Below, piece by piece: positions 32,227-43,753 of a DNA stretch of 64,000 nucleotides; within the stretch, counting starts at the first letter, position 1; the number at the start of each line of letters is the position of its first letter. Origin of the DNA: Phorcus lineatus (Eukaryota > Mollusca > Gastropoda > Trochida > Trochidae). The notes beneath the pieces are model-generated. The model did no database searches and had not been told where the DNA came from. It saw only the letters and a list, made by a program, of their open reading frames with translations. The position numbers were made by a program, and so were the translations under genes. Where the stretch lies: the NCBI GenBank assembly GCA_921293015.1, contig OV121092.1, positions 30,449,764 through 30,513,763 on the forward strand, read 5' to 3'.

Positions 32227-33858
32227 ATATACAAACAAAATCTTTGAAGACAATTAAAGCAAATTATCTCTTTAATATATAAATAATTTTTGAAAACCTC
32301 TTTACATAGCGAATTTTGAAAATACAATACAGAAATTCATAAGATAACAAAATACTAATGCATAATAACATATGTAATAAAAATGCAATATGTAACAAGA
32401 TTTCTTTAATCATACCTGCTGTTTTACAAGTTCTCAACAAAGAGGTATATCTATGTTCATAGAGTGAGAAAAAAATCATATAACACGTAACAAATCAAAG
32501 ATTATGCTAATTTGAAGGAGATTTATATTTATTTGACTCTTGAAATATATTTTTTGCAAGAAAAAGAACAACAACCCCTTAAACGCAATATGTCTAATAG
32601 TGAAAAAGAATATTTAGGGTTTTAGTAGAAAGGCTATGCAGCCAACATTCAATCTGATTAAAAATAACATAATAGGGTACTCTAAATTATGTCGATTCAT
32701 TGCTTAATGAATAGGCGATTTATTTTCCTTTTGGTCGTCCCTCTAGAATTTACTATCATGAGATTTTACTCTCCGAATATCATCCGGTTTAAACAGAATA
32801 TATCCGTAGGAATGAAGCTTGAAATGTATGCATTAGGTATTGGTAGTTGTTTCATAAATTAACATGTATTTAAGAACTATTATAAATGACCAGTATCTAA
32901 TACTGCCGTAAACATATATTTGATTTACTGAATGTACATCAGTGGATTTGTTATCTATTGCATGTGATATGAATATTTGGAAATAAAAACACATTTAAAA
33001 AATGAGGTCTATGATGGGTACATTGCTGCACTGTTTGCTGTATTTTTGTGGTTTTCATACTCTTCTCGTTTTTTTATATGCTTTTTTTTCTTTTTTTAAA
33101 CGAACCAGCGAAAATACTCATTGTCTCTCTTATTTCGTCTAGTTAAGGAAATCCAAAGCGACGATTTCTTCAAATGCGTGTTTTTCAGAAATCTGAACGA
33201 GAGTTTCTTAGAGTTATTATAATTAGGTCCTGAAGCTATAACGTAACTAATAACTAATATTTTAGTCGTATTTATCACACGTGCATTGAAATATTCCATC
33301 TTTTGTATTGCGACGTTTCTTTGCCCGTGAGTTTAGTTTTCAGTTCTCTTCTTTTCGTTAAAGTCGCATTAATGAAACGTCGAACGCTCAAATCAGAAAC
33401 TTTTTTGTTTCAGTTATGATACGCCCGCCACTTGCCTTACATATTTTATTTACCTTCATGAAATTAAAAATTCACTTTGACGGTAAACGACATCTGTAAA
33501 TCAATTTAAAACAAACATTATGTTTCCTCTACAATAATTCTCGAAATGCTTTGGGAAGTAAGTTAACATTTAAACTATTTCTTTAATGATGAATTACATT
33601 CTAGATGAATTGATAAAATTACACAATGCATTTTTGAAATAACATTGCTCGTCCAAAGGACAAGGAAAATATATTTACTTGGTAACGCCAGCGTTTCGGT
33701 TTGCAATATTTTAGAAAAGCTTAAGACAAAAACGGAACGGAAACAGCTTTCGCCCATTCAACTAAAACAAGTAACAGGAAAAAATATTTACAAACACAAA
33801 ACTGTGTCTGTGTGTCTTTAAATAAACAGGGCGTACCGCATTCATTAAACCTCAGCGC
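32227..33858. other. AT-rich DNA between duplicated segments
   Basis: No gene recognised; scattered short frames only. Confidence 0.45.
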
Positions 33859-34073
33859 TTTATACGCCGCATCGATACGGGAGTCGTTAAAAAACTCCAC
33901 CATACATCACTCTTGTATAATAATCGTCATATCATAACGTTTTATGAATCGCCTTCAATAATCAACCATCCATTAAAAGCCAGTTTCCCCGCAATTTAGA
34001 CCACACAATGCCAACAACACGATTCACAATAAAAAAAATGCGCGCGAATTTGTGTGAATTTTCTACCTTGGCT
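33859..34073 (-). repeat. duplicated segment D1, copy 2
   Basis: Counterpart of 32,009-32,226. The minus-strand peptide reads MVEFFNDSRIDAAYK, followed by a possible splice donor (CTGAG then GTTTAA). This could be a first coding exon or simply repeat sequence. Confidence 0.75.
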
Positions 34074-34089
34074 TAAAGCGATGTGTAGC

Positions 34090-34400
34090 CAGCTTGATCA
34101 CGTGATCACCACGGACAAGCACACAAGAATGAACCTAGTTTAAGCGCAGCGGAGCGCTACAGGCTTCCCCTGCCCTTTCAGCAACCCCTAAAAGGTAGGT
34201 CAGCTTTCTTAACCCCTCTCGGACCGAGCTTTACCAATTCCGAACCGGGATCCGGTTTCTCGGGAGCTGTCACGCTCCGATTTGACTTCGTGTCGTCTGC
34301 CTTCGAAGATTGCTCAATTCAAGATGGCGTCAATTCCGTCCGCTCGCCTGATCTTCATTTCTGCAGCTGATATGCTAATCGGTCTGCTAGTACGGTCAGC
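34090..34400 (+). promoter_or_regulatory. GC-richer block, candidate promoter or exon
   Basis: It stands out from AT-rich flanks. It includes the palindrome GATCACGTGATC near 34,097, several CpGs, a splice-donor match AAAG|GTAGGT at 34,191-34,200, and CAAGATGGCG near 34,321, which matches the YY1 site often found at promoters. The ATG there opens only 34 codons. It could be an unrelated promoter or an upstream non-coding exon of the Polycomb gene. Confidence 0.25.
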
Positions 34401-35550
34401 GACTGGGTGGTCTATGCTTAAGTTATAGAGTCCCACTGATGTGGCGTATTGTCAAGCCTTACAATCACCTGGTCAAAGTTTCTACGCTTTGACGAGTTTT
34501 TGGTGAAGTTGTAAACACTTGCACCTTTTTGTTTTCGACTCAATCATATTGACTTGCCCCTGTTAGTACCAAACATTAGCATCCGGGAATTTGTGTCAAA
34601 TGATTCCAATAATCCTACTCAAATACATTCACTTAATTTTTAACTTAATTTTAGTCTCTTCTGTTTAAAATGACATGTTGAATACTTCACAGGTAACGTT
34701 GCCAAAGACGATCTCGCCGATTTATTTGCACTCAGCGCCCTTAGAGGTATTTTAACTATGTCCTCTAAGAGGACAACCAACAGCCGTTAAACAGTTGTAT
34801 AAAAATGAAGCGAGGAAGACAGAAAAAAGAAGCGAGCTGGAACGCGAAACGAACAAATCCACACCGCCGTACCGTGAGGTAATATTGCGTAGAGCTTAAA
34901 TATATGTCGATAAAATATCTTGCATGCTTTACTTTGGTCGTCGTAAAAATTGTTTTATAGAAAATTGGACTAGAATTCATTTCCAACGACAACGTCTTTT
35001 TAATTCTTTATCGAATTGTGAGAAGCAAATGGACAGTTATTCTTCCTGCATTGTGTCTTATGTGTATGTATGTAATATAATAAGGATTCAATAAAAAATA
35101 CACTAGTGTTTTATGGACATTCCTGTGTTAAGTTGTGCAAATAAACTATATATTATATTTCCTTGTTAGTTCCGCAATTTGTCATTACTTGTCACTAGTT
35201 CTATTTCTCGAATGTTAAACTATAGCTCGGGTGAATAGAAAAGTTTGTCCTTAGAATAATCATAGTTCATAGTTTCTACCAGGGCAAATTATTTGTCATA
35301 AGAGTTTTTCATTGTTAGAAGTTTGACTACGGATCAATGCCTTTAAGGAGAAATTCATGATAACTGTTGTGTTAGATTAATCTAACTAGTTTTATGAATA
35401 AAATCTCATAAAATGTTTGTGCCACGTTTATATTTCGTACTTTATACAATAAAGAAATTGTTATCCAGAAAATCTGTCTGTTCCTACTTTTAGTTTGTCG
35501 AAAGAGAAATTTAACTTAGAAAAATCCTTTAATGATTGTTCGGAAGTGTC
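34401..35550. other. AT-rich DNA, no gene seen
   Basis: Nothing recognisable beyond short chance frames. Confidence 0.4.
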
Positions 35551-36540
35551 GTCATCGTTATCAGATTGATGAAATGAAGCTAGAAGAAATCTTTGACTAT
35601 AGATTTATTATACTTTATCTTGTTAAATGTTTCATCGTTATCAGATTTATGAAATGAAGCTAGAAGAAATCTTTGCATGACTATATATTTATTCAACTTT
35701 ATCTTGTTAAATTTTTCATCGTTATCAGATTGATGAAATAGAGCTAAAAGAAATTGACTATAGATTTATTCTACTTTGTCTTGATAATTTGTTTCATCGT
35801 TATCAGTTTAATGAAAAGAAGCTAGAAAAATCTATAAAAAAAGTTTATTCTACATGTTTAGGTGTTACAATTTTCATCGTTGAAGTTTGCTGAAACATAG
35901 ACTTAAACTTGGATAAACATTTCAATGATATATTGTCATGTTTCTACTTAAAAGAATATATCTTTCAATTATAAGTTTAGTCTATTTTTTCCAGTTAGAA
36001 TTTTCATTAGTAATTGCTCAGGATAAACTATAGCTTTACTAAATATTTCAATAAATGTTCGTCGAAAGTGTGGTCATAATTCTTGTTCGATGAGTTAAAG
36101 CTAGAATAATTCTTTCAAAAACATTTGTGTTACCATTCGTTGTGAAAATTTTCATCGAATAAAATTTGCCTATAAAAAGCCATGGTTTGGATAAATCCTT
36201 CAATAATTGGTTGTCGAAGTAATGTCATCTTTATCAATTTGGTGAATTGAAGCTATAATAAGTCTTTGAACTAAGTTTGTTCTCTTTTTTCTTCGTCAAT
36301 TTAATATCATCGTTCTAGTTTGATTGAACCCATAGTTCTTTCAAAACCTTTTGTTTTACGTTTTGTTCTTCAATTTTTCATCATTTAAAGTTTGCTAATG
36401 ATAAACTATAGCTTTGGTAAATCCTTCAATAATTGGCTGTCGTAAGTGTTGTCCTTGTTTTTTGAACGATAAACTGAAGCCGGGATAGTGTTCTAATAAG
36501 TTAGTTGGTCCTTACAATTATTATCGTTAATAATGTGATG
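35551..36540 (+). repeat. degenerate tandem repeat, ~80-bp unit
   Basis: Blocks catcgttatcagattgatga, gaagctagaagaaatcttt and ttatcttgttaaat recur at 78-84 bp spacing near 35,553, 35,633, 35,717, 35,795 and 35,875. They decay further right. Confidence 0.8.
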
Positions 36541-37837
36541 ACGGATGAATGTTAACTAATTTAACCATTAATAAGTGTTGTTCTTTAGTTCGTAATTGTT
36601 TAGTTCGAGTTCCGATCTTTTATCAATAATTAAATGATAAAATATTGTTGTGATTGAATAGATATAGTTATTAGCCTTTTTTCTCTCTCGGGAGTGTTCT
36701 GTATTGAAATATTTGTAAATTCATGTCTTCCCTTTGATAACCTGCATTTACATACGAAAGAAAATCGTTCTTTAAAAGAGAATGGCTTTGATAAATCGTA
36801 GAAAGAATGTTTATATAATTTAAAGAATTGGCTTGAAAAATCTTCCAGATTACTACTTTTGTCATCATAACAATGCTTTGTGTATGTAAATTGCTTTATT
36901 GTCAAGTTTTTTTCGTTTTAGTTTATTTTAACTGCAGGTTTTCTTTTACGATTGAGAAGTCTTAGAGTTCTAATACCTAATTCATGAAAATATACAAGAC
37001 GATGAATAATTGGTAGTTTTCACCTATTTGTTAAAATGTTTGTCTTGAAAGAATGAAGCTGAAGACAAAGGCTGGTATGCGTCGTGGATATTTTATTCCA
37101 TTTCTTTTGATTTGTTTAATCAATTGTCCTTGGTTTGTCTTGGGTTTGGAATGAAGCTACGATTAATCTTAAATATTGGTATCTCGTACGTAAACTTCGA
37201 CAGCCATCTTGTTTTATCGTTTAAATATGTATCTCAGCTCTTAGCTTCCGTTTAATATTAAGTCGCTGCTGAACATATAAGATAAATAGAAAGACTTTGC
37301 CAGTTTGTACTTTTCTCTGCGCATCATACAAAAACTTTGACGTTAAAGTTATTTGAATTGCTTTAAAAATTTCGAAAAATCGTGAAAACTGTTGATGGTT
37401 ACGCGCGATATGGTTGATCGTTCGTATTTAACAAAATTTAAAAAAAAACGATAAAAGCGTTACAATAGAATAATTGTGTATGATTTCGTTCGTTTATCTA
37501 GGTCTAAAACCTGACAAGTCAAATCCACATACCTGACAAGTCAAATCACTTACTGTTGTACAGAATATGTCAACCTTGAAAAGACCAACTCGAAACATAG
37601 CCTTGAAAAACAAATCTAGATTTTGGATGAACAAACTTAGTACCTTTAATACTCACTTCCTATATTCATTTTGGCAATCATTTTGTAAGAATTGATTTTC
37701 AGAGATTTACCAAATACCTGAACAGAATTAATCCAAGGAAATTATTTCAGTAAAAAATATACAGGGCGGCCCTAAATAACTTTGGATTTATCAACGAGAT
37801 TCTGTCTCCCTACAGTGGTAACACAAGTGGAGTTTCA
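36541..37837. other. AT-rich DNA, no gene seen
   Basis: A small direct repeat, cctgacaagtcaaatc, occurs twice at about 37,510-37,548. No exon recognised. Confidence 0.4.
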
Positions 37838-38222
37838 CCTACGCTAACCTCTGTTTAAATTCGAGCACCTTCTGAGTGTCATGTAGATTCTCTTAGCGGC
37901 AAAATTCCAACACAAAGTCTCTTCCTATTTTCACCCAATTTGAACACTCTCTAACTGGAGAGGTGCGTTCTGTCATCGAGGGCGATGTCATGATTCAGTT
38001 GTTATTTTATGTAACCTTGTTCTGTGAAGACGAGTCGTGTGCTCAGTGAACAGTCGAATGCATTTTAGTTTTCTCCGAAGGATACGGGACTTACTGAGGC
38101 TTTGCCAATGGTAAGGTTTGAAACGACATCGCTAATTGCAAAACTATCTTAAATTGCATCCAATTGGGCGTATCCACATCTGTCCCAGAAAGAGCTCAAA
38201 TTAAGACGGAGGTTAGCGTAGG
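37838..38222. mobile_element. MITE-like element with ~30-bp inverted ends
   Basis: The left end CCTACGCTAACCTCTGTTTA and the right end (complement of CCTACGCTAACCTCCGTCTT) face each other 385 bp apart. No coding capacity, and no target duplication could be fixed. Confidence 0.6.
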
Positions 38223-38800
38223 CGGATATGACATATGTTTCAATAAACATGATTAAATATTCTCGTTTAATGAAACGTTGATCTGAAGTATTTTCCAGCC
38301 AAAAAGAGAAGCAATTACTTAAATAAATTGTGAACCTTTTTGTTTATTTAGATGTGTGGCTATACCTAGTGTAATTTCAGATGAGGGAGGAGAATAAGTT
38401 GAATGAAACATCTTTCTTTTCCAAATTTTAAGTCGTTGATTGATTAATGTTAATATCATCTCCGACATTTGATGGTCCAAAACACGAAGAAACACTTGAA
38501 CTTTCACCTCTAGTTCTCGGTGACCGCGTGGTTATGTTCCTTTGAAGTTAAACGAAGGGTACCTTAAAAAATAAATTAAAAATCTGGAAATGTTAGAAAC
38601 AATTATACTGATAGTCCATTTATGTCACGACTGAGTGGAGGAAACATACACATATAAAGGTCTTTAAAACGTCTACTTTAGATTAATAAAGCTGTGGTTA
38701 ACAATACAATTATAATTAAGGTAGCCTTAATCTAAAATCTTTTTTTCAATTTGTTGAACCGAAAGTAAAGATTTTTACATTACAAAACCCTTAATCAGTG
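38223..38800. other. no gene seen
   Basis: AT-rich, leading into the minisatellite. Confidence 0.4.
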
Positions 38801-40020
38801 GAGATATTTCCATTTTACATGTGGAAAGTAATCTGTTGATTTTAATAATAGGAAACCAGTTTAGTTGAGTTGAGTGTAAACAATTTTACATGGGAAAACT
38901 AATCAGATGAGGTTTACTATACCATTATACATTTGAAAACTAATTAGATGGCGTTTACACCATTTTAAATTTGAAAATTAATCAGTTGTGTGTAAACCGT
39001 TTTAAATGAGAAGTATAATGTGAGTATAAATCATTTTACATGAGAAAACTAATGTGACTATAAACAATCTTATATTAGAAAACTAATAAGTTGAGAGTAA
39101 ATCATTTAAAATGAGAAAACTAACCTGAGTATAAACAATCTTATATGAGAAAACTAATGTGGGTATAAACAATTTTACATTTGAAAACCAATCAGATGAG
39201 GTTTACTACACCATAGCGTTTACATCATTTTACATTTGAAAACTAGTCAGTTGAGTGTAAACTCTTTAAATGAGAAAAATTATGTGAGTATAAACTTTTT
39301 AAATGAGAAAAATTATGTGAGTATAAATATTTCTATTTGAGAAAACTTATTTGAGTATAAACCAACATATATGAAAAAACTGATGTGACTATGAATCATT
39401 TTATAGGAGAAAACTTATGTGACTTTAAACAATCTTTTATCAGAAAACTAATCATTTGAGACTAAACCATTCTATACGAGAAAACTAATGTAAGTAAAAA
39501 TAATTTTATATGAGAAAATAAATTCAGTATAAACCATCTAATATGAGAAAACTAATGTGAGTATAAATCATCTTATATGAGAAAACTAATGTGAATATAT
39601 ACCATATTATATGAGAAAACTAATCAGTTGAGTGTAAACCATTTAAAATGAAAACTCTCATGTGAGTATAAACCATCTTATATGAGGACTAATTTGAGTA
39701 TAAAGCATTTTATATGAGAAAACTAAATTGAGTTTAAATCATCCCATATGAGAAAACTAATGTGAGTATAAATCATCTTATATGAGAAAACTAATGTGAA
39801 TATATACCATATTATTTGAGAAAAATAATCAGTTGAGTGTAACCCATTTTACATGATAGAAGTAATCAAGTGAGTTTAAACCGTCTTATTTGAGAAACCT
39901 AATGCGAATAGGATAGTTCAACCCATATTTCATGATAAATCTGATATGTGAGTTTTTGCCATTTTTGCAGGAGAAAACGTTTTTGTGAGTGCAAACCATT
40001 ATACATGAGAAGAGTAATCA
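38801..40020 (+). repeat. compound minisatellite, subfamily A (~34 bp)
   Basis: Degenerate units of the form gagtataaaccatcttatatgagaaaactaatgt, about 34 bp, with many substitutions and small indels. Confidence 0.85.
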
Positions 40021-40875
40021 TTTGAATGTATTCCATTTGCCTTAAGGTCAATGGTCAGTTGAGTGCATTCAATTTGCCTTAAGGTATATGATCAGTTGAG
40101 TGTATTCCATTTGCCTTAAGGTGAATGGTCAGTTGAGTGCATTCCATTTGTCTTAAGGTCAATGATCAGTTGAGTGTATTCCATTTGTCTTAAGGTCAAT
40201 GATCAGTTGAGTGTATTCCATTTGCCTTAAGGTGAATGGTCAGTTGAGTGTATTCCATTTGCCTTAAGGTGAATGATCAGTTGAGTGCATTCCATTTGTC
40301 TTAAGGTCAATGATCAGTTGAGTGCATTCCATTTGTCTTAAGGTCAATGATCAGTTGAGTGCATTCCATTTGCCTTAAGGTCTATGATCAGTTGAGTGCA
40401 TTCCATTTGTCTTAAGGTCAATGATCACTTGAGTGCATTCCATTTGTCTTAAGGTCAATGATCAGTTGAGTGCATTCCATTTGTCTTAAGGTCTATGATC
40501 AGTTGAGTGCATTCCATTTGTCTTAAGGTCAATGATCAGTTGAGTGTATTCCATTTGCCTTAAGGTGAATGATCAGTTGAGTGCATTCCATTTGTCTTAA
40601 GGTCAATGATCAGTTGAGTGCATTCCATTTGTCTTAAGGTCAATGATCAGTTGAGTGCATTCCATTTGCCTTAAGGTCTATGATCAGTTGAGTGCATTCC
40701 ATTTGTCTTAAGGTCAATGATCACTTGAGTGCATTCCATTTGTCTTAAGGTCAATGATCAGTTGAGTGCATTCCATTTGTCTTAAGGTCAATGATCAGTT
40801 GAGTGCATTCCATTTGTCTTAAGGTCAATGATCAGTTGAGTGCATTCCATTTGCCTTAAGGTCAATGATCAGTTG
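40021..40875 (+). repeat. compound minisatellite, subfamily B (37 bp)
   Basis: About 23 units of a 37-bp repeat built on attccatttgtcttaaggt and caatgatcagttgagtgc. Variant patterns repeat every eight units (296 bp). Confidence 0.95.
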
Positions 40876-41560
40876 AGTATAAAGCATTTACATGGAAAAA
40901 CTAATAAGTTGAATGTACATCATTTCAGATGCGAAAACTAATTCGGTGCGTCTAAACCATTTTACATTGGAAAACTAATAAGCTAGATTAAACCATTTTA
41001 AATGGGAAAACTAATAAGCTAGATTAAACCATTTTAAATGGGAAAACTAATCATCTAGTATAAACCATTTTACATGGGAAAACTAATCATCTAGTATAAA
41101 CCATTTTACATGGGAAAACTAATCAGCTAGATTAAACCATTTTAAATGGGAAAACTAATAAGCTAGTTTAAACCATTTTACATGGGAAAACTAATTATCT
41201 CGTATAAACCATTTTGCATGGGAAAACTTATCACCTAGTTTAAACCATTTTACTTGGGAAAACTAATCAGCTAGTTTAAACCATTTTACTTGGGAAAACT
41301 AATCAGCTAGTTTAAACCATTTTACTTGGGAAAACTAATCAGCTAGTTTAAACCATTTTACTTGGGAAAACTTATCAGCTAGTTTAAACCATTTTACTTG
41401 GGAAAACTAATCAGCTAGTTTAAACCATTTTACTTGGGAAAACTAATCAGCTAGTTTAAACCATTTTACTTGGGAAAACTAATCAGCTAGTTTAAACCAT
41501 TTTACATGAAAACACTTATCAGCTAGTTTAAACCATTTTACATTGGAAACTTAACCATAA
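40876..41560 (+). repeat. compound minisatellite, subfamily C (36 bp)
   Basis: About 18 units around aaaccattttacttgggaaa and actaatcagctagttt. It shares the ccattt and atcag positions with subfamilies A and B, so the three derive from one ancestor. It resumes after the insertion at 42,016. Confidence 0.92.
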
Positions 41561-41570
41561 GAGTGTAAAC
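41561..41570. repeat. target duplication of foldback element, left
   Basis: GAGTGTAAAC, repeated at 42,016-42,025. The motif is also part of the surrounding minisatellite. Confidence 0.65.
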
Positions 41571-42015
41571 CAGTCTGATTAAAATCGACCGTTTTCCGAG
41601 GAATAAAAGTTTCAAAATATTGACTCTATCGAGATTCGAACTCTTTCTGTCTAGGCTATCCTCTCCACAGCGGTCTGAAGGCAGCCTCACTGCTCGCACG
41701 TGCCGACACCAGTTTAGCGCAGACAAAACCTAGTCAATAGCGAACCAATCACATCATCGCGTTTAAAATAAATTTAGCGGCGATCAAGGTTAACGAATGG
41801 TAAATGGGAGTTACTTGCTCCTAGCTACTGATACCGAATGCTTTTGCCGCACGCATTGTGATTGGTTAGCTTAGTTTACGCAAGAACGTGCGCTACAGTA
41901 GGGTGCAATCAGACCTAGTGGAGAGGATAGCCTAGGCAGATAGAGTTCGAATCTCGATAGACCCAATATTTTGAAACTTTTATTCCTCGGAACACGGTCG
42001 ATGTTAATCAGACTG
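41571..42015. mobile_element. foldback DNA element with ~97-bp inverted repeats
   Basis: 445 bp. The ends CAGTCTGATTAAAATCGACC and complement begin inverted repeats of about 97 bp (41,571-41,668 and 41,919-42,015). The 10-bp duplication of minisatellite sequence fits Mutator-like elements (8-11 bp). No coding capacity. Each arm contains GAGTTCGAATCTC, similar to a tRNA B box. Confidence 0.85.
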
Positions 42016-42160
42016 GAGTGTAAACTATTTTACATGAGAAATTCAATAGATATATTCAAACCATTTGTCTTGAGAAAACTTTGCAGTTAAGTGTAAACGA
42101 TTTACCATGACAAAACTAATCATATTACTTTAAACCATTTTGCATGGGAAAACTATTAAT
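42016..42160 (+). repeat. minisatellite continuation after insertion
   Basis: Degenerate units with gtaaac, ccattt and gaaaact spacing as before; starts with the right-hand target duplication. Confidence 0.75.
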
Positions 42161-42711
42161 TAATTAACTATTGATTAATCTTAATTTTGCAGTCGATTGA
42201 TTTTTTTGTGTAATGATAAAATGGTTATGGTACTTGTTGCATTATCAGTTGCATTTCGAACGTTATTGTTTAAAACAACTCACGAAAACAGATTTTTGAA
42301 ATCCTTATTCATAAATTTCTGGTTGTTAGTAACCGTTGCATCTTTTAATTGACGAACAAATCGCTATACCAAAGAGCTCGGAAAAATCTAAACTGTTTTC
42401 AATCTCAAACTCAAATTGATAAAAATGAAAGTCAGTGTTGACAAAACTCATACAGAGATTTATAAATAGGCATTTAACAGTGACAAAACCTAAGCGGCAG
42501 TCGAACGGTTTTCAAAAATGTTATTTCTTAATTTTTTTCCAAATAACCAATTCAAATATCTTATATTCAGAGGATCTAACATGTCACTACTCGAACAGGT
42601 CATCCGTAGTCTTGGAGGAAATGATCAAGTATCAAGCTTAAAACATTGGCCATTTTTGTGTGAACACTTTTCAATCATTTGACTTAGGGAATTAGCACAG
42701 CTTAATCGATC
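42161..42711. other. no gene seen
   Basis: Ends with a segment (42,627-42,711) related to 24,065-24,155. Confidence 0.4.
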
Positions 42712-42960
42712 ATGGTACGACTCCCGCCAGGGGATCGGCAATTTTGTCTGCAGTAGAGAACTGTTCTACATGCAATGCTACACTGAATTTCAGTGCTGCC
42801 CCAACCATGGTTTGCTAGTTCCAGCAGATGCTCGCAAGTTTCGCCGCAATACATAGCCTCAATAGTGTTGCGGGCTTTTTCCCTGCGATAATACTAGCAG
42901 CCGCGAAATAAGTGAAATACTCTTGAAAGCGGCTTAAAACCCCATATCGCCTCACCCATC
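42712..42960 (+). mobile_element. tRNA-derived SINE family S1, head-truncated copy
   Basis: Collinear with 30,590-30,843 from the end of the tRNA-like head through the core to the CCTCAC tail. The A box is missing. Confidence 0.85.
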
Positions 42961-43490
42961 ACCTCGATAATGGTAGGTTAGTTTCAAAACGTCTTTTCAA
43001 AAAATTAAAACTCATTACCCTGCAGTTGGAAACAAGATACCGTGCTACCGCTCCTTTAAAAGGCTGAAATTTTTTCTTGCCTTTACAGTTCATTAATGCG
43101 ATATAAGTTCATAACATTTGAAATTCCTATTCATCACATTGTATACCAAACATTTTAACAGCATATGTAGCAATATTATTTATGATTAGATGAAAGTAAA
43201 ACGCAGCTTTACATATTAATAAGAGGAGAGTAATTTCTTATAATCACACACTTAAAAACCAAAGGAGTAGAAGATCCACGAGGGCATACTTATTATAGAA
43301 CCCCAATCTCATTGACATCAGCTCGATATTTGTCCATCGAGGTTTCGATCTGATTTCAATGAGATTGTATAGAACTTCATTACCCATATGGTAAATCATA
43401 AGCGGTGACATATTTTCAATATGAGCACATGTGCACACATCACTTTTGCCTAGCAACGATTGTTTCAGCGCGAGTGACCGTATTTTGCCG
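42961..43490. other. no gene seen
   Basis: AT-rich. A short inverted repeat (caatctcattgac / caatgagattg) lies around 43,305-43,368. Confidence 0.4.
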
Positions 43491-43753
43491 TCTGTGACTT
43501 CATAAAACCATTGTTCATGACGTCACTGTAGCGGGCCGTCGTAAGAGAAGGAGGCCGTTTTCTGAATATTTGCATGCGTTTGAAATGGAATGGAATCGGT
43601 AATAAAGAAATTATTACCTTCGGAAGTGTGTCATATGACTTTTACGAAATTCGTGCGAATTTGTGTATAACCCTCGCTCTCGCTCGGGCAATACAAAAAT
43701 TCACACTCGTATCCTAAAAGTCATATGACACACTTCCTCCTGTAATAATCTCT
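43491..43753 (+). repeat. dispersed repeat family R1, copy 2, with palindrome
   Basis: Homologous to 19,205-19,440. Its right part is a near-palindrome with arms of about 58 bp at 43,611-43,668 and 43,691-43,749, around a CT-rich loop. It is likely a foldback element. Confidence 0.82.

Noticed and set aside
40021-41560. Regular short repeats considered as a CRISPR array
   Set aside because: Units are head to tail without unique spacers, in an intron-containing eukaryotic sequence.
41538-41726. 62-codon minus-strand frame
   Set aside because: Formed by the left arm of the foldback element.
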